DNA of 64,000 nucleotides. Origin: JACPDH01 sp041671505. Lineage in GTDB: Bacteria > Acidobacteriota > Thermoanaerobaculia > Gp7-AA8. A program made the translations under genes and the position numbers. Of the stretch, positions 16,745-25,127 are shown piece after piece. Location: contig JBAZBK010000003.1 in assembly GCA_041671505.1 (NCBI GenBank), positions 1 through 64,000 on the forward strand, written 5' to 3'. Position 1 is the first letter of the stretch. Each line of letters opens with the position of its first letter. Below the pieces are notes generated by a model. The model saw only the letters and a list, made by a program, of their open reading frames with translations, was not told the origin of the DNA and searched no databases.

Positions 16745-16948
16745 TCAGGCTCTACCGCGCGACTCGTCGAATGCCGTCCGGTGATGACGGCGAATTCGAT
16801 GGTCGGCGGGATCATCGGCCAGCCGGGCAGCAGCTTGGTCTGCTGCACACGGGCTTTCTGCAAGCTGGTCCGGTCGGGGTGGATCGCCTGCATGGTCGGA
16901 GAGTGCCCGCAACCGCGCGACAAGAATGGGAAGCGCTCGTCTCTGCAT
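16745..16948 (-). CDS. Possible small ORF in the sortase leader
   Basis: A 67-codon frame starts with AAGGAGGCAGCAAG-ATG, about 40 bases after the predicted sigma54 transcription start. The peptide (MQRRALPILVARLRALSDHA...) shows no family. Its third codon positions are only weakly G/C-biased, whereas the +1 frame of the same stretch has strong bias, so this may be a decayed or frameshifted gene or a non-coding leader. Listed because of its good ribosome site and promoter placement. Confidence 0.3.
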   Translation of the reverse strand: MQRRALPILVARLRALSDHAGDPPRPDQLAESPCAADQAAARLADDPADHRIRRHHRTAFDESRGRA

Positions 16949-17001
16949 CTTGCTGCCTCCTTCGTGATCGCTGCGCCGAAGTGCGCGATGAGTTCGAAGT
17001 G

Positions 17002-17017
17002 AGCAAGCGATGTGCCA
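17002..17017 (-). promoter_or_regulatory. Sigma54 promoter reading toward the sortase operon
   Basis: On the minus strand TGGCACATCGCTTGCT matches the consensus exactly and differs from the 13510 site at one base. Transcription would begin near 16991 and run through the small ORF at 16948 to the sortase and M19 genes. Confidence 0.75.
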
Positions 17018-17235
17018 GACGTCATGGCTCCCGCGCGCGGCCGATTTGACGATGAATTACAGGACGGCGGCCTGCAGTCCGAGCTCCGAGACGGAAGAGT
17101 TTACCGGCGCCGATGTAATCTTCGGTGCGTCCGCGACTCCGCAGTTTCCGAAAGGGATCGCCGGCGAATCCTTCCGACCCTGTTCGCGTCTGGCGGCCCG
17201 CCTACGCGCGCTGCATCGTTTCCCGTATGGCGTGA

Positions 17236-17251
17236 TGGCACCGCGCTTGCT
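17236..17251 (+). promoter_or_regulatory. Sigma54 promoter for the OmpA-like lipoprotein
   Basis: TGGCACCGCGCTTGCT has exact -24/-12 spacing. The predicted start (~17262) is directly followed by GGAGG at 17265-17269 and the GTG start at 17284. It is divergent from the 17002 site with a 218-base shared upstream region. Confidence 0.82.
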
Positions 17252-17283
17252 CTCTACAACTCCTGGAGGCGGGTTGGCGCTCT

Positions 17284-17871
17284 GTGTTCGGCGAGTTCGT
17301 CCGACACCGCATTGCGATGACGCACATCCGCGATTGGTCACGACCCTCGAATCTCGCGATCCCGTGGATCGCAGTCATGCTCGTGACCGGTTGCGCCACG
17401 CGAAGCCGCCTCGTGGAGGAAAACATGCGAGTCGAGACACAGATCGAACGGCCCATGGTGATCGAGGCGTCGACCACGCCATCGCTCGTGCCTGACGAAG
17501 TGGGGCGGATGCCGCAGGAGATCATCCGTGCAGTCGGCGACGTCCGTTTCGCGCCGGGGTCGACGCTGCTCCTGCCGCCGTCGCGCGAGCGTCTCGATCA
17601 ACTCGTCGACTGGGTCGCGCGCGGAAACGCGGGCCGCTCCTATTACATCGAAGTCCAGGGGCACGCCGACGCGACCGGTGACGAGGAGCGCAACCTGCGC
17701 CTCTCTCGCGCGCGAGCGGAGGTGGTGCGCCACTATCTCTCGACCAGGATGAGAGTGCCCGCCGACAGCATCGGGATCGTCTCGGCTGGATCGCTCTCTC
17801 CCGCGGCCACCGACGCGACAGCCGAGGGGCGCGCGCGTAATCGCAGAGCCGTGGTGCTGGTTCTTCGCTGA
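17284..17871 (+). CDS. OmpA-family peptidoglycan-binding lipoprotein
   Basis: 195 residues from GTG 17284; ATG 17317 is an alternative that still leaves a signal peptide. The lipobox LVTGC places the mature protein in the outer envelope. The OmpA_C domain (about 85-195) has the beta start VRFAPGSTLLLPPS and the peptidoglycan (diaminopimelate) binding block HADATGDEERNLRLSRARAEVV. Such proteins tether the outer membrane to the wall. A sigma54 promoter lies directly upstream, making it a member of the NtrC-type regulon. Confidence 0.85.
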   Translation: MFGEFVRHRIAMTHIRDWSRPSNLAIPWIAVMLVTGCATRSRLVEENMRVETQIERPMVIEASTTPSLVPDEVGRMPQEIIRAVGDVRFAPGSTLLLPPSRERLDQLVDWVARGNAGRSYYIEVQGHADATGDEERNLRLSRARAEVVRHYLSTRMRVPADSIGIVSAGSLSPAATDATAEGRARNRRAVVLVLR

Positions 17872-18018
17872 CGCGGCGCGAGGCTTCGCAGCCGCCGGGG
17901 TAACACGACAAACGCGAAAAAACCGACCGATCTGTTCCGGTACGCCGGAAGCGACGGGAAGGGCGTGCGGCGAACGTCGCGCACGCGGCTTGCATGGATC
18001 GCCAGGGAGGGCATTGCC

Positions 18019-19236
18019 ATGACCGATTTTCATCAGAATGGCGTGGTCGCGACGATTCACCGCCTAACGAGGCGTCCCGTCGAGGACCTCGACTCGGAGA
18101 TCCTTCAGTGGACTCCCGCCAGGCCGGTCGCGCTGCTCCTGCCGTGTCTCTTCTCGGAGCTGCGGGGGCCCGCGCTTCCCGGAATCGTCGAGGATCTGAA
18201 GAAGGTGCCGTTCCTCGACACGATCATCATCCCGATCGGGCGCGCGTCCGCGGCCGAGTTCGAGGAGGCGAAGCAGTTCTTCTCCGTCCTGCCGCAACGG
18301 ACGATCCTGATCTGGATCGAGTGCGAGGAGATTCAGAAGCTCCTCGCGGAGCTCACGGCGCGCGGCCTCCCGATCGGAGAGGACGGGAAAGGGAGGTCGA
18401 CGTGGCTCTGCATCGGCTACCTCCTCGCCGAAAACCGTTGCCGCGTCATCGCGCTGCATGACGCGGACATCGTCACGTACTCGCGCGAGCTGCTCTCGCG
18501 CCTGATCTACCCGGTCGTCTGCCCGCAGATCGACTACGACTTCTGCAAGGGCTTCTATGCGCGGGTGACGGACCAGCTTCACGGCCGCGTGACGAGGCTT
18601 CTCGTCTTCCCGTTCCTCCACGCGCTCGAGATCGTTCTCGGCGCACATCCGTACATCCGCTACCTGTCGTCGTTCCGCTATCCGCTCGCCGGCGAGTTCG
18701 CGCTCGACACCGACCTGGCGCAGGTCATCCGGATTCCGTCGAACTGGGGGCTCGAGGTGGGTGTTCTCTCCGAGATCTACCGGAACCGCTCCGCGCGTCG
18801 GATCTGTCAGGCGGAGATTCTCGACATTTACGACCACAAGCACCAGGTGCTCTCCGCCGAGGATCCGGCTGCCGGATTGCACCGGATGGCGATCGACATC
18901 GTCTCGCATCTTTTCCGGACGCTGTCGCAGGCGGGGCTGCTGCTCGACGAAGGACACATCCACACGCTGTTAGGCGTCTACCGCCGCAGCGCCGAGGACC
19001 TGATCACCACGTACTACGCCGACGCGGCGATCGACGGGCTCAAGTACGACCGCCACTCCGAGGAGGGGATCGTCGAAGTGTTCCTCTCGGCGATCCGCAC
19101 GGCGTCGGACCGATTCCTCGCCGATCCGATCGGCGCGCCCGATCTGCCTAACTGGATTCGTGTCATGACGGCGATGCCCGACGTCGGCCAGCGTCTTCGC
19201 CGGATCATTCAGGCCCCGAACGGGAAGCACGCATGA
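18019..19236 (+). CDS. Glucosyl-3-phosphoglycerate synthase-like glycosyltransferase
   Basis: 405-residue GT-A enzyme with similarity in layout to GT81/GpgS: an acidic metal motif in VIALHDADIVTY, later GEFALDTDLAQ, and IPSNWGLEVGVLSEIYRN, which matches the acceptor-site block of glucosyl-3-phosphoglycerate synthases. It would transfer glucose (or mannose) from a nucleotide sugar to 3-phosphoglycerate, the first step of glucosyl-/mannosylglycerate synthesis. ATG 18019 after GGGAGGG. First of four tightly linked genes with the phosphatase next. Confidence 0.72.
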   Translation: MTDFHQNGVVATIHRLTRRPVEDLDSEILQWTPARPVALLLPCLFSELRGPALPGIVEDLKKVPFLDTIIIPIGRASAAEFEEAKQFFSVLPQRTILIWIECEEIQKLLAELTARGLPIGEDGKGRSTWLCIGYLLAENRCRVIALHDADIVTYSRELLSRLIYPVVCPQIDYDFCKGFYARVTDQLHGRVTRLLVFPFLHALEIVLGAHPYIRYLSSFRYPLAGEFALDTDLAQVIRIPSNWGLEVGVLSEIYRNRSARRICQAEILDIYDHKHQVLSAEDPAAGLHRMAIDIVSHLFRTLSQAGLLLDEGHIHTLLGVYRRSAEDLITTYYADAAIDGLKYDRHSEEGIVEVFLSAIRTASDRFLADPIGAPDLPNWIRVMTAMPDVGQRLRRIIQAPNGKHA

Positions 19237-20021
19237 GGCGGCCCTGGCTGTTGTTCACCGATCTCGACGGCACGCTGCTCGACGCGCGCGACTTCACGTG
19301 CGTGCCTGCGCGGCCCACGCTCCGCCGGCTGCACGAGCGGGAGGTGACGATCGTGCCGGTGACGAGCAAGACCCTTGCCGAGGTGGTTCCTCTCTCCGAG
19401 GAGCTTGGGCTCGAAGGCCCGATGGTCGTCGAGTCGGGTGGCGCGATCGCACGCCGCGACGGCACCGGGTGGAGCATTGCGGGCCGCGGTCTCATGGCGG
19501 GCAGGATCGAAGAGCTCGTGCCGGAGATCGAACGGAGATGCGGAGCGCGGCTCAATCTCTTCTCCAGAATGGCCGAGGCCGACGCGGTGAGGCTGTCCGG
19601 TCTTCACGGAGCGGCGCTCGACCTCGCGCGCCGGAGGCAGTTCGACGTGCCGTTCACGACCGACGCGCCCATCGAAGCGGTCGCCGCGGCCGCGGCGGCG
19701 TTAGGCCTCACGGTGCAGAGCGGCGGGCGTTTCCACCATCTCTGCGGACGGTGCGGGAAGGCCGAGGCCGTTCGCGAGATCGTGGCGGAGGCGACCCGGC
19801 GGCTCGAGCGAACGCCTCTGGTGATCGCGCTCGGCGACTCGGCGATGGACGCGGAGTTCGTCGCGCTCGCGGACGTGCGCATCGCCGTCCCGCGGCCCGA
19901 CGGCTCCGTCGATCCCGTCCTCGCGGCGATCCCTCTCGTGCAGATCGCTCCCGCGCCGGGACCGGAGGGGTGGTCCGCCGCCGTCGATGCGCTTCTCGAC
20001 AACGACGGAGTTTCTTCGTGA
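19233..20021 (+). CDS. Mannosyl-/glucosyl-3-phosphoglycerate phosphatase (HAD, MPGP type)
   Basis: 262-residue HAD-superfamily phosphatase. Motif I LFTDLDGTLLD (residues ~6-16) contains the nucleophile Asp and acid Asp; GGRFHHLCG and GDSAMDAEF give motifs III/IV in the Cof/MPGP arrangement, with a C2-type cap between. It would remove the phosphate from the product of the upstream synthase, releasing the compatible solute. The ATG overlaps the upstream stop by 4 bases and its own TGA overlaps the next GTG (GTGA). Confidence 0.8.
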   Translation: MRRPWLLFTDLDGTLLDARDFTCVPARPTLRRLHEREVTIVPVTSKTLAEVVPLSEELGLEGPMVVESGGAIARRDGTGWSIAGRGLMAGRIEELVPEIERRCGARLNLFSRMAEADAVRLSGLHGAALDLARRRQFDVPFTTDAPIEAVAAAAAALGLTVQSGGRFHHLCGRCGKAEAVREIVAEATRRLERTPLVIALGDSAMDAEFVALADVRIAVPRPDGSVDPVLAAIPLVQIAPAPGPEGWSAAVDALLDNDGVSS

Positions 20022-21280
20022 GCGGCTCGGCGCAACAGCGATTGCCCCTCGAGATCGCCGGAGCCGGGCGCGTCGAAGTGATCGTCGGCATCCCGAGCTT
20101 CGGCAATGCCAGAACGATCGCGCACGTCGTGTCGACGGCGATCCGCGGGCTGTCGAGCTACTTTCCCGGCTCGCGCACGCTCGTGTTCAATTCCGATGGC
20201 GGGTCCACCGACGGGACGCCGGACGTGCTGCGCCAGGCGGCGGCCGCGACGCTGGCGGAGCTTCATCCGGGCGAGATGAGGCCGCACGTTGCCTCGTCAC
20301 GCTACCGGGGCATCTCGGGCAAGGGCTCGGCGTTCCGCGAGATCTTCGAGGTCGCCCATGGGCTCGGCGCGAGCGCGGTGGTACTCCTCGACGCCGACCT
20401 GCGGAGCGTCGCCCCCGACTGGATCGCGCGCCTGGCGCTCCCGATCGTCGAAGGCCGTGTCGACTACGTCGCGCCGCTGTACCGGCGCCACAAGTTCGAT
20501 GGGACGATCACGAATTCGATCGTCTTCCCTCTCACCGACGCGCTGTTCGGCGGGAGCGTTCGCCAGCCCATCGGTGGCGACTTCGGAGTCTGCGGCGAGT
20601 TGGCCGAGTTCTACGCCGGTCAGGATGTGTGGAACGGAGACGTCGCTCGCTTTGGCATCGATCTCTGGATGACCATTCACGCCCTGGCAGGTGGATGGCG
20701 TGTCGGACAGATGCACCTCGGTGCGAAGATCCACGATCCGAAGGATCCCGGGCAGCATCTCGCGAAGATGCTCGTCGAGGTCGTCGGTACCGCATTCTCG
20801 CTGATCGAGGAGCACGAGACGCGCTGGCTGTCCGGCACCCGTGCGCATGACGCCGAGATCTTCGGCGAGCCGCGGCCGGTCGAGCTCCCCGCGGTCGAGG
20901 TCAACGTCGAGCGGATGCTCGAGCAGTTCCGTTTCGGCGTCCAGAGCCTGGAACCCGTGTACGGGTCGCTGTTCGACGCGAGGCTTCGCGCGGAAATCGA
21001 CTGCGCCGCGCGCATCGGCGATTTCCCGGACGAAATCTGGGTCGAGACGATCCTTCAGTACATCGTCGCCTTCCACGAACACCGCCTGCCGAGAGAGCAG
21101 CTTCTCGCTTCGCTGACCCCGCTCTACCTCGGCCGCACCGGCTGTTTCGTCGCGAGAAACCGGGAGGCGACCGAAGACGAGGCAGAGGAGCGTGTGCAGG
21201 GTCTGGCGCGCGCGTTCCGGGGCCGTGTCCCCGAGCTCATCGCGAGATGGGGAAGCGGCGAGAAAGAGAGGCAACCATGA
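20018..21280 (+). CDS. GT-A glycosyltransferase of the compatible-solute operon
   Basis: 420 residues starting at an overlapping GTG. The N-terminal nucleotide-sugar site is VEVIVGIPSFGNARTI, followed by VVLLDADLRS (DxD) and the acceptor region QPIGGDFGVCGELAEF and DVARFGIDLWMTIHAL. It is related to the GT2/GT81 group. In other bacteria a second transferase extends glucosylglycerate to mannosylglucosylglycerate; that role, or an alternative first step, is possible here. Its stop overlaps the ATG of the channel-like gene (ATGA). Confidence 0.72.
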   Translation: MSGSAQQRLPLEIAGAGRVEVIVGIPSFGNARTIAHVVSTAIRGLSSYFPGSRTLVFNSDGGSTDGTPDVLRQAAAATLAELHPGEMRPHVASSRYRGISGKGSAFREIFEVAHGLGASAVVLLDADLRSVAPDWIARLALPIVEGRVDYVAPLYRRHKFDGTITNSIVFPLTDALFGGSVRQPIGGDFGVCGELAEFYAGQDVWNGDVARFGIDLWMTIHALAGGWRVGQMHLGAKIHDPKDPGQHLAKMLVEVVGTAFSLIEEHETRWLSGTRAHDAEIFGEPRPVELPAVEVNVERMLEQFRFGVQSLEPVYGSLFDARLRAEIDCAARIGDFPDEIWVETILQYIVAFHEHRLPREQLLASLTPLYLGRTGCFVARNREATEDEAEERVQGLARAFRGRVPELIARWGSGEKERQP

Positions 21281-21984
21281 ACGGCGATTCAATTCTCACC
21301 TTCGGCGAGTGGGCGAACGGGTTCGCCTACCGTCTGGGATTCCTCGCGACGAGGGTGGCGCTGCTCGGTGTCGTGGTCCTGGTGGCGCTCGTCGCCGGGT
21401 GGCTGCTGCGCATCGTGCTCGGCCGCATGCTGACACTGCTGCGGTTCGATCGGCTCGCCGGCACGGTGGGCCTGACCGCGCTGCTTCGGCGCGCGGGCTT
21501 GACTTCGGAGCCTTCAGGGTACGCGGCGCGCGTGGTTGCGTGGATTGCCGTGCTCGTTTTCGTGCTGGCCGGCACTGCAACAGTCGGGATTCCGGGCACC
21601 GCGAACATCGTCGATCGTGCGATCGTCTTCATCCCGTCGCTGGTCGCGGCGCTGTTCGTGCTCGTCGCAGGGATGCTGCTCGCCGAGTTCATCTCGCGTG
21701 GCGTGCTCATCACGGCGGTCAACGCCGGATGGCGCGGGGCCCGGCTCGTTGCGGGTACTGTGCGGGTGCTGGTCCTGCTGCTCACCGCCGCGATGGCGCT
21801 CGAGGAGCTTCACATCGCGCCCGGCGTCGTGACCGCGACCTTCTCGATCCTGCTCGGAGGTGTCGTCTTTTCCGTCGGCCTCGCGTTTGGACTCGCAGGC
21901 AAGGACGTCGCCCGGACCTACCTCGAGAAGAACGTCGCAACTCCGCCGAGGAATGAGGCGGGCTCGGAGATCGACCACGTTTGA
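21277..21984 (+). CDS. Mechanosensitive-channel TM-repeat (CmpX-like) membrane protein
   Basis: 235 residues with about five hydrophobic helices (21-43, 92-108, 118-146, 163-180, 190-215). The repeats RVALLGVVVLVALVAGWLLR and VTATFSILLGGVVFSVGLAFGLAGKD match the TM-helix repeat (PF05552) found in small MscS-related proteins. No cytoplasmic MscS beta domain is present. Overlap with the preceding solute-synthesis gene suggests a joint role in osmotic adjustment. Confidence 0.75.
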   Translation: MNGDSILTFGEWANGFAYRLGFLATRVALLGVVVLVALVAGWLLRIVLGRMLTLLRFDRLAGTVGLTALLRRAGLTSEPSGYAARVVAWIAVLVFVLAGTATVGIPGTANIVDRAIVFIPSLVAALFVLVAGMLLAEFISRGVLITAVNAGWRGARLVAGTVRVLVLLLTAAMALEELHIAPGVVTATFSILLGGVVFSVGLAFGLAGKDVARTYLEKNVATPPRNEAGSEIDHV

Positions 21985-21999
21985 GAAGCGCGCGGGAGC

Positions 22000-22638
22000 T
22001 TACGACTCGCGATCACGTTCGATCGGGCGAACGTCGATCATGATCTCGCCGGGCGGTGGCGGGGGAACGCGATGAGGGACGAGCCCGAGCAGGAGCCCGG
22101 CGACGAGGCCGCCGATGTGTGCGCCGTTGTCGATGCCGGGGATGGTGAAGCCGATCACGATGTTGATGCCGGCCCACATGAGGAGCTGACGCGCGAGTGC
22201 GCCGCTCCATTCTTTGCGGCTCCAGCGCGGCGAGCGTCGCAGCGCGATGATCAGCGCGCCGATGATGCCGAAGATCGCGCCGCTCGCTCCGACTCCCGGC
22301 GTCCAGGCGGGGATCAGGATCGAGCTGACGATCGAGGCGGCGATGCCGGAGATGAAGTAGGTCAGCAGGAAACGCGTCGAGCCGAAGAGCGTCTCGAAGA
22401 TCGCGCCGATCTGCCAGAGCGCCCACATGTTCAGCGCGAGATGCATGAAGCCGCCGTGGAGGAACATCGCGGCGACGAGGCGCCAGTACTCTCCCTGGAG
22501 GAACGCCCCCTTCATGATCGCGCCCATGTTGACGAGCACCTGCGGGTCGCGCGGCGCGCCGGCGAGGAGCTCGAGCACGAAGACGACGAGAATCGCCGCG
22601 AGCAGCGCCGCGGTGACCGGTGTCTTCCAGAGGCTCAC
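22000..22638 (-). CDS. Rhomboid family intramembrane serine protease
   Basis: 212 residues with six or seven membrane helices. The HGGFMHLALNMWALW block, catalytic Ser in VGASGAIFGIIGA and His in NGAHIGGLVAGLLLG complete the rhomboid dyad. A Pro-rich tail (VPPPPPGEI) follows the last helix. GTG start at 22638 (VSLWKTP) overlaps the SDR stop and has AGGAGAGG upstream. It cleaves membrane-embedded substrates; whether sortase or other envelope proteins are targets is unknown. Confidence 0.87.
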   Translation of the reverse strand: MSLWKTPVTAALLAAILVVFVLELLAGAPRDPQVLVNMGAIMKGAFLQGEYWRLVAAMFLHGGFMHLALNMWALWQIGAIFETLFGSTRFLLTYFISGIAASIVSSILIPAWTPGVGASGAIFGIIGALIIALRRSPRWSRKEWSGALARQLLMWAGINIVIGFTIPGIDNGAHIGGLVAGLLLGLVPHRVPPPPPGEIMIDVRPIERDRES

Positions 22639-23435
22639 CGGCCTCTCCTGTCGACGATCTCGGAGACTTTGCGCATCAGGAAGTGCGCCGGTCCCGGCAG
22701 GATCTCCTTGAAGCGCATGTAGATCGCCGCGGGCCAGGGGACGATGATCCGCGCGCTGCCTCCGCGGATCGCGCGCATCACGGCGCGCGTGACGCGCTCC
22801 GGAGGGACGGCCATGATCAGCCGCTCCGCCGCGGGCGACTTCTCTCGCAGCGCGGTGTCGAAGAATTCGGTATCGGTCGTGCCGGGACAGACGAGCGAGA
22901 CGCGGAGGCCGCGCGCGATCGTCTCGTTGCGCAGCGCCTCGCTGAAGCCGACGAGCGCGAACTTCGTCGCGCAGTACGCTCCCATGCCGGCGAATCCCAT
23001 GATCCCGACGATCGATGCGACGTTGACGATCGTGCCGCGCCGGCGCTCGAGCATCCCCGGCAGCACCGCCTGCGTGCAGTTCACAGCCCCGAGGTAGTTC
23101 GTGTCGAGCATCGATCGGATGTCTTCGGGGCGCGCGTCGGCGATCGTGTCGAATATCGCGAAGCCGGCGTTGTTGACGAGGATGTCGGGGGGCCCGAACG
23201 CCTCGGTGGTGCGGCGGACGAGCTCGAGGCACTCTTCGCGCCGGGTGACGTCGGTCCGGATCGCGACTGCCTCGCTCCCGGCTTCCCGGCACTTCGTCGC
23301 GATCTCGTCGATTCGATCCTGGCGCCTGGCCGCCACGGCGACGCGGCAGCCCGCCCGGGCGAGGGCGACGGCCGTGGTTGCGCCGATGCCGCTCGAGGCG
23401 CCTGTGACGATCGCGATGCGTCCTTTTGGATCCAT
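22635..23435 (-). CDS. Short-chain dehydrogenase/reductase
   Basis: 266-residue classical SDR: TGASSGIG cofactor motif (about 11-18), NNAG, the catalytic Ser in NVASIVG and YCATK. The basic residue after beta-2 (AARRQDR) favours NADPH. The C-terminal AIYMRFKEILPGPAHFLMRK recalls membrane-associated SDRs of the DltE/RetSat type. Start MDPKGRIAIVTG is chosen over an upstream ATG that would add 24 unrelated residues. Overlaps rhomboid by 4 bases, so both are one operon. Confidence 0.85.
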   Translation of the reverse strand: MDPKGRIAIVTGASSGIGATTAVALARAGCRVAVAARRQDRIDEIATKCREAGSEAVAIRTDVTRREECLELVRRTTEAFGPPDILVNNAGFAIFDTIADARPEDIRSMLDTNYLGAVNCTQAVLPGMLERRRGTIVNVASIVGIMGFAGMGAYCATKFALVGFSEALRNETIARGLRVSLVCPGTTDTEFFDTALREKSPAAERLIMAVPPERVTRAVMRAIRGGSARIIVPWPAAIYMRFKEILPGPAHFLMRKVSEIVDRRGR

Positions 23436-23526
23436 TTTCGGCCTGTTCTGTGCCTGTCCGGAGCGTGCGCATGATACGCGAGGCACCCCTCGCGACAAAG
23501 CAACCATATCGGCGGGTCCCGCGGCG

Positions 23527-23556
23527 TTGACTTCGAAAAACGGCCGAAACTATACT
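23527..23556 (+). promoter_or_regulatory. Sigma70-type promoter of ilvE
   Basis: TTGACT (23527-23532) and TATACT (23551-23556) are separated by 18 bases and lie about 60 bases before the ilvE start. It is the best vegetative promoter visible in the window. Confidence 0.7.
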
Positions 23557-23618
23557 CGCGGCCGGGTTCGCACCGCGCGAGCCTTGTCCTCACTCCGATC
23601 CACCCCCTGGAGGCCTCC

Positions 23619-24572
23619 ATGCCCTTCGAAGAAGTCAAGAAACTCTGGATGAACGGACGGTTCGTCGATTTCGCCGACGCCAAGATCCACATCCTCTCCC
23701 ATGTCATTCACTACGGTTCCGGCGTCTTCGAAGGTGTTCGTTGCTACAAGACGAAGCAGGGCTCCGCGATCTTCCGTCTGAAAGAGCACACCCGGCGCAT
23801 CTTCGACAGCGCCAAGATCTACCGCATGGCGATCCCGTACACGCCTGATGAATTCAACCAGGCCTGTGTCGACGTCGTGCTGGCGAACGGGTTCGAGAGT
23901 TGCTATCTCCGCCCGCTCGTCTATCGCGGCTTCCATTCGCTCGGTGTCTTCCCCGGCAACTGCCCCGTCGACGTCTGCATCGCGGCCTGGGAATGGGGCA
24001 AGTACCTCGGCAAGGAAGCGCTCGAGCAGGGCGTCGACGTGCGCGTCGCGTCGTGGGAGCGGATGGCGCCGAACACCTTCCCCGCGATGGCGAAAGCGAC
24101 CGGCAACTACCTCAACTCGCAGCTGATCCGTCTCGAAGCCGACGCCGACGGATACTCCGAAGGCATCGCGCTCGACGTCCGCGGCTACGTGAGCGAGGGC
24201 TCGGGCGAGAACATCTTCATCGTCCGCAACAACATCATCTACACGCCGACGCTCGGCTCTTCGGTGCTCCCCGGCATCACGCGCGACTCGATTTTGACGA
24301 TCGCCCGCGACCTCGGCTTCAAGGTCATCGAGCAGGACATCCCGCGCGAGTTCCTCTACGTTGCCGACGAAGTCTTCTTCACCGGCACCGCCGCCGAGGT
24401 CACTCCGATCCGCTCGATCGACCGCATCACCGTCGGCGCCGGCCGCCGCGGCCCCGTCACCGAGAAGATCCAGAAAGCCTTCTTCGACTACATCACCGGT
24501 GAGGTCGAAGACCGCTACCACTGGCTGACGCCCGTCGTGGCGGCGAAGAAGGCGGCGTTAGCTGCAACCTAG
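23619..24572 (+). CDS. ilvE: Branched-chain amino acid aminotransferase
   Basis: 317-residue fold-type IV PLP enzyme. The PLP Lys is Lys159 (MAKATGNYLNSQ), with the class IV signature EGSGENIFIV and LPGITRDSIL. HVIHYGSGVFEGVRCY forms the substrate-site loop. It interconverts branched-chain amino acids and their 2-oxo acids with glutamate. ATG follows GGAGGCCTCC. Monocistronic, with its own promoter and a terminator after it. Confidence 0.93.
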   Translation: MPFEEVKKLWMNGRFVDFADAKIHILSHVIHYGSGVFEGVRCYKTKQGSAIFRLKEHTRRIFDSAKIYRMAIPYTPDEFNQACVDVVLANGFESCYLRPLVYRGFHSLGVFPGNCPVDVCIAAWEWGKYLGKEALEQGVDVRVASWERMAPNTFPAMAKATGNYLNSQLIRLEADADGYSEGIALDVRGYVSEGSGENIFIVRNNIIYTPTLGSSVLPGITRDSILTIARDLGFKVIEQDIPREFLYVADEVFFTGTAAEVTPIRSIDRITVGAGRRGPVTEKIQKAFFDYITGEVEDRYHWLTPVVAAKKAALAAT

Positions 24573-24668
24573 GCGATAGGCGAAAGGCGAGAGGCGATAA
24601 GCAGGCCAGAGGCCAAAGGCCATAGGCCAGAGCAGGCGGAGAGGCGATGAGCCCCTCCGCCTTTTTCT
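24573..24668 (+). terminator. ilvE terminator preceded by AGGCGA/AGGCCA tandem words
   Basis: Degenerate tandem words (AGGCGATAGGCGAAAGGCG, then AGGCCAAAGGCCATAGGCC) lead into the hairpin AGGCGGAG (24634-24641) / CTCCGCCT (24655-24662) followed by TTTTCTTT. The same GGCGAAAGGCGAGAGGCGATGAG words recur at 25128-25387 and at 33380-33416. Confidence 0.75.
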
Positions 24669-24683
24669 TTCGCTGCAGTCCCT

Positions 24684-25127
24684 CTAGCCTTCGCTTGTTC
24701 CGATCGGTGTGAGCCGTCGTTGCAGGGTGCCGATCATCCGCGAGAGCTCAACGATTTCGTTCTCCGCCGACGAGGCGCTGGTCGGTTCGAAGAAACGGAG
24801 TCGCCGGCCGATTTCCACCAGAGTGTCGAGTTCCATGAGCGATCCTCGTGCAATGCTCAGGAATCTCGAAAACTCGCGACTGCCGCGCCGCCCGCGCCCT
24901 TCTGCGATATTGGATGGGACCGAAATTGCCGCGCGGTGCAGTTGCCATACCAGCTCGCGTGCATCGTCCGGCGTGTTCTTCGCCATCGCAAACACGAAGT
25001 CCACCAGGTCGATGGAGCGCTGCCAGATCAGGAGATCCCGGTGTGACCGAATCGGTCTGACCTCGACTGGCGGCCGTTCGTCTGCGATCTTCATCGACGA
25101 GCCCTCACCGCTCTGTAGCCTGCTCAT
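24684..25127 (-). CDS. Four-helix bundle protein (23S rRNA intervening-sequence type)
   Basis: 147 residues from ATG 25127, or 136 from the inner ATG 25094 (MKIADERPP). It has the TIGR02436-type signature LLIWQRSIDLVDFVF, LVWQLHRAAISVPSNIAEGRGR and EFSRFLSIARGSLMELDTL. These proteins form pentameric bundles; first seen in rRNA intervening sequences, they are often free-standing as here. Its 5' end is the last copy of a tandem repeat (25128-25354), so the leader has been triplicated. Biological role unknown. Confidence 0.85.
   Translation of the reverse strand: MSRLQSGEGSSMKIADERPPVEVRPIRSHRDLLIWQRSIDLVDFVFAMAKNTPDDARELVWQLHRAAISVPSNIAEGRGRRGSREFSRFLSIARGSLMELDTLVEIGRRLRFFEPTSASSAENEIVELSRMIGTLQRRLTPIGTSEG

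Noticed and set aside
22000..23472. A 490-codon minus-strand frame joining the rhomboid to upstream sequence
   Set aside because: Only the last 212 codons are rhomboid. The remainder is an out-of-frame reading of the SDR gene, which has its own complete motif set.
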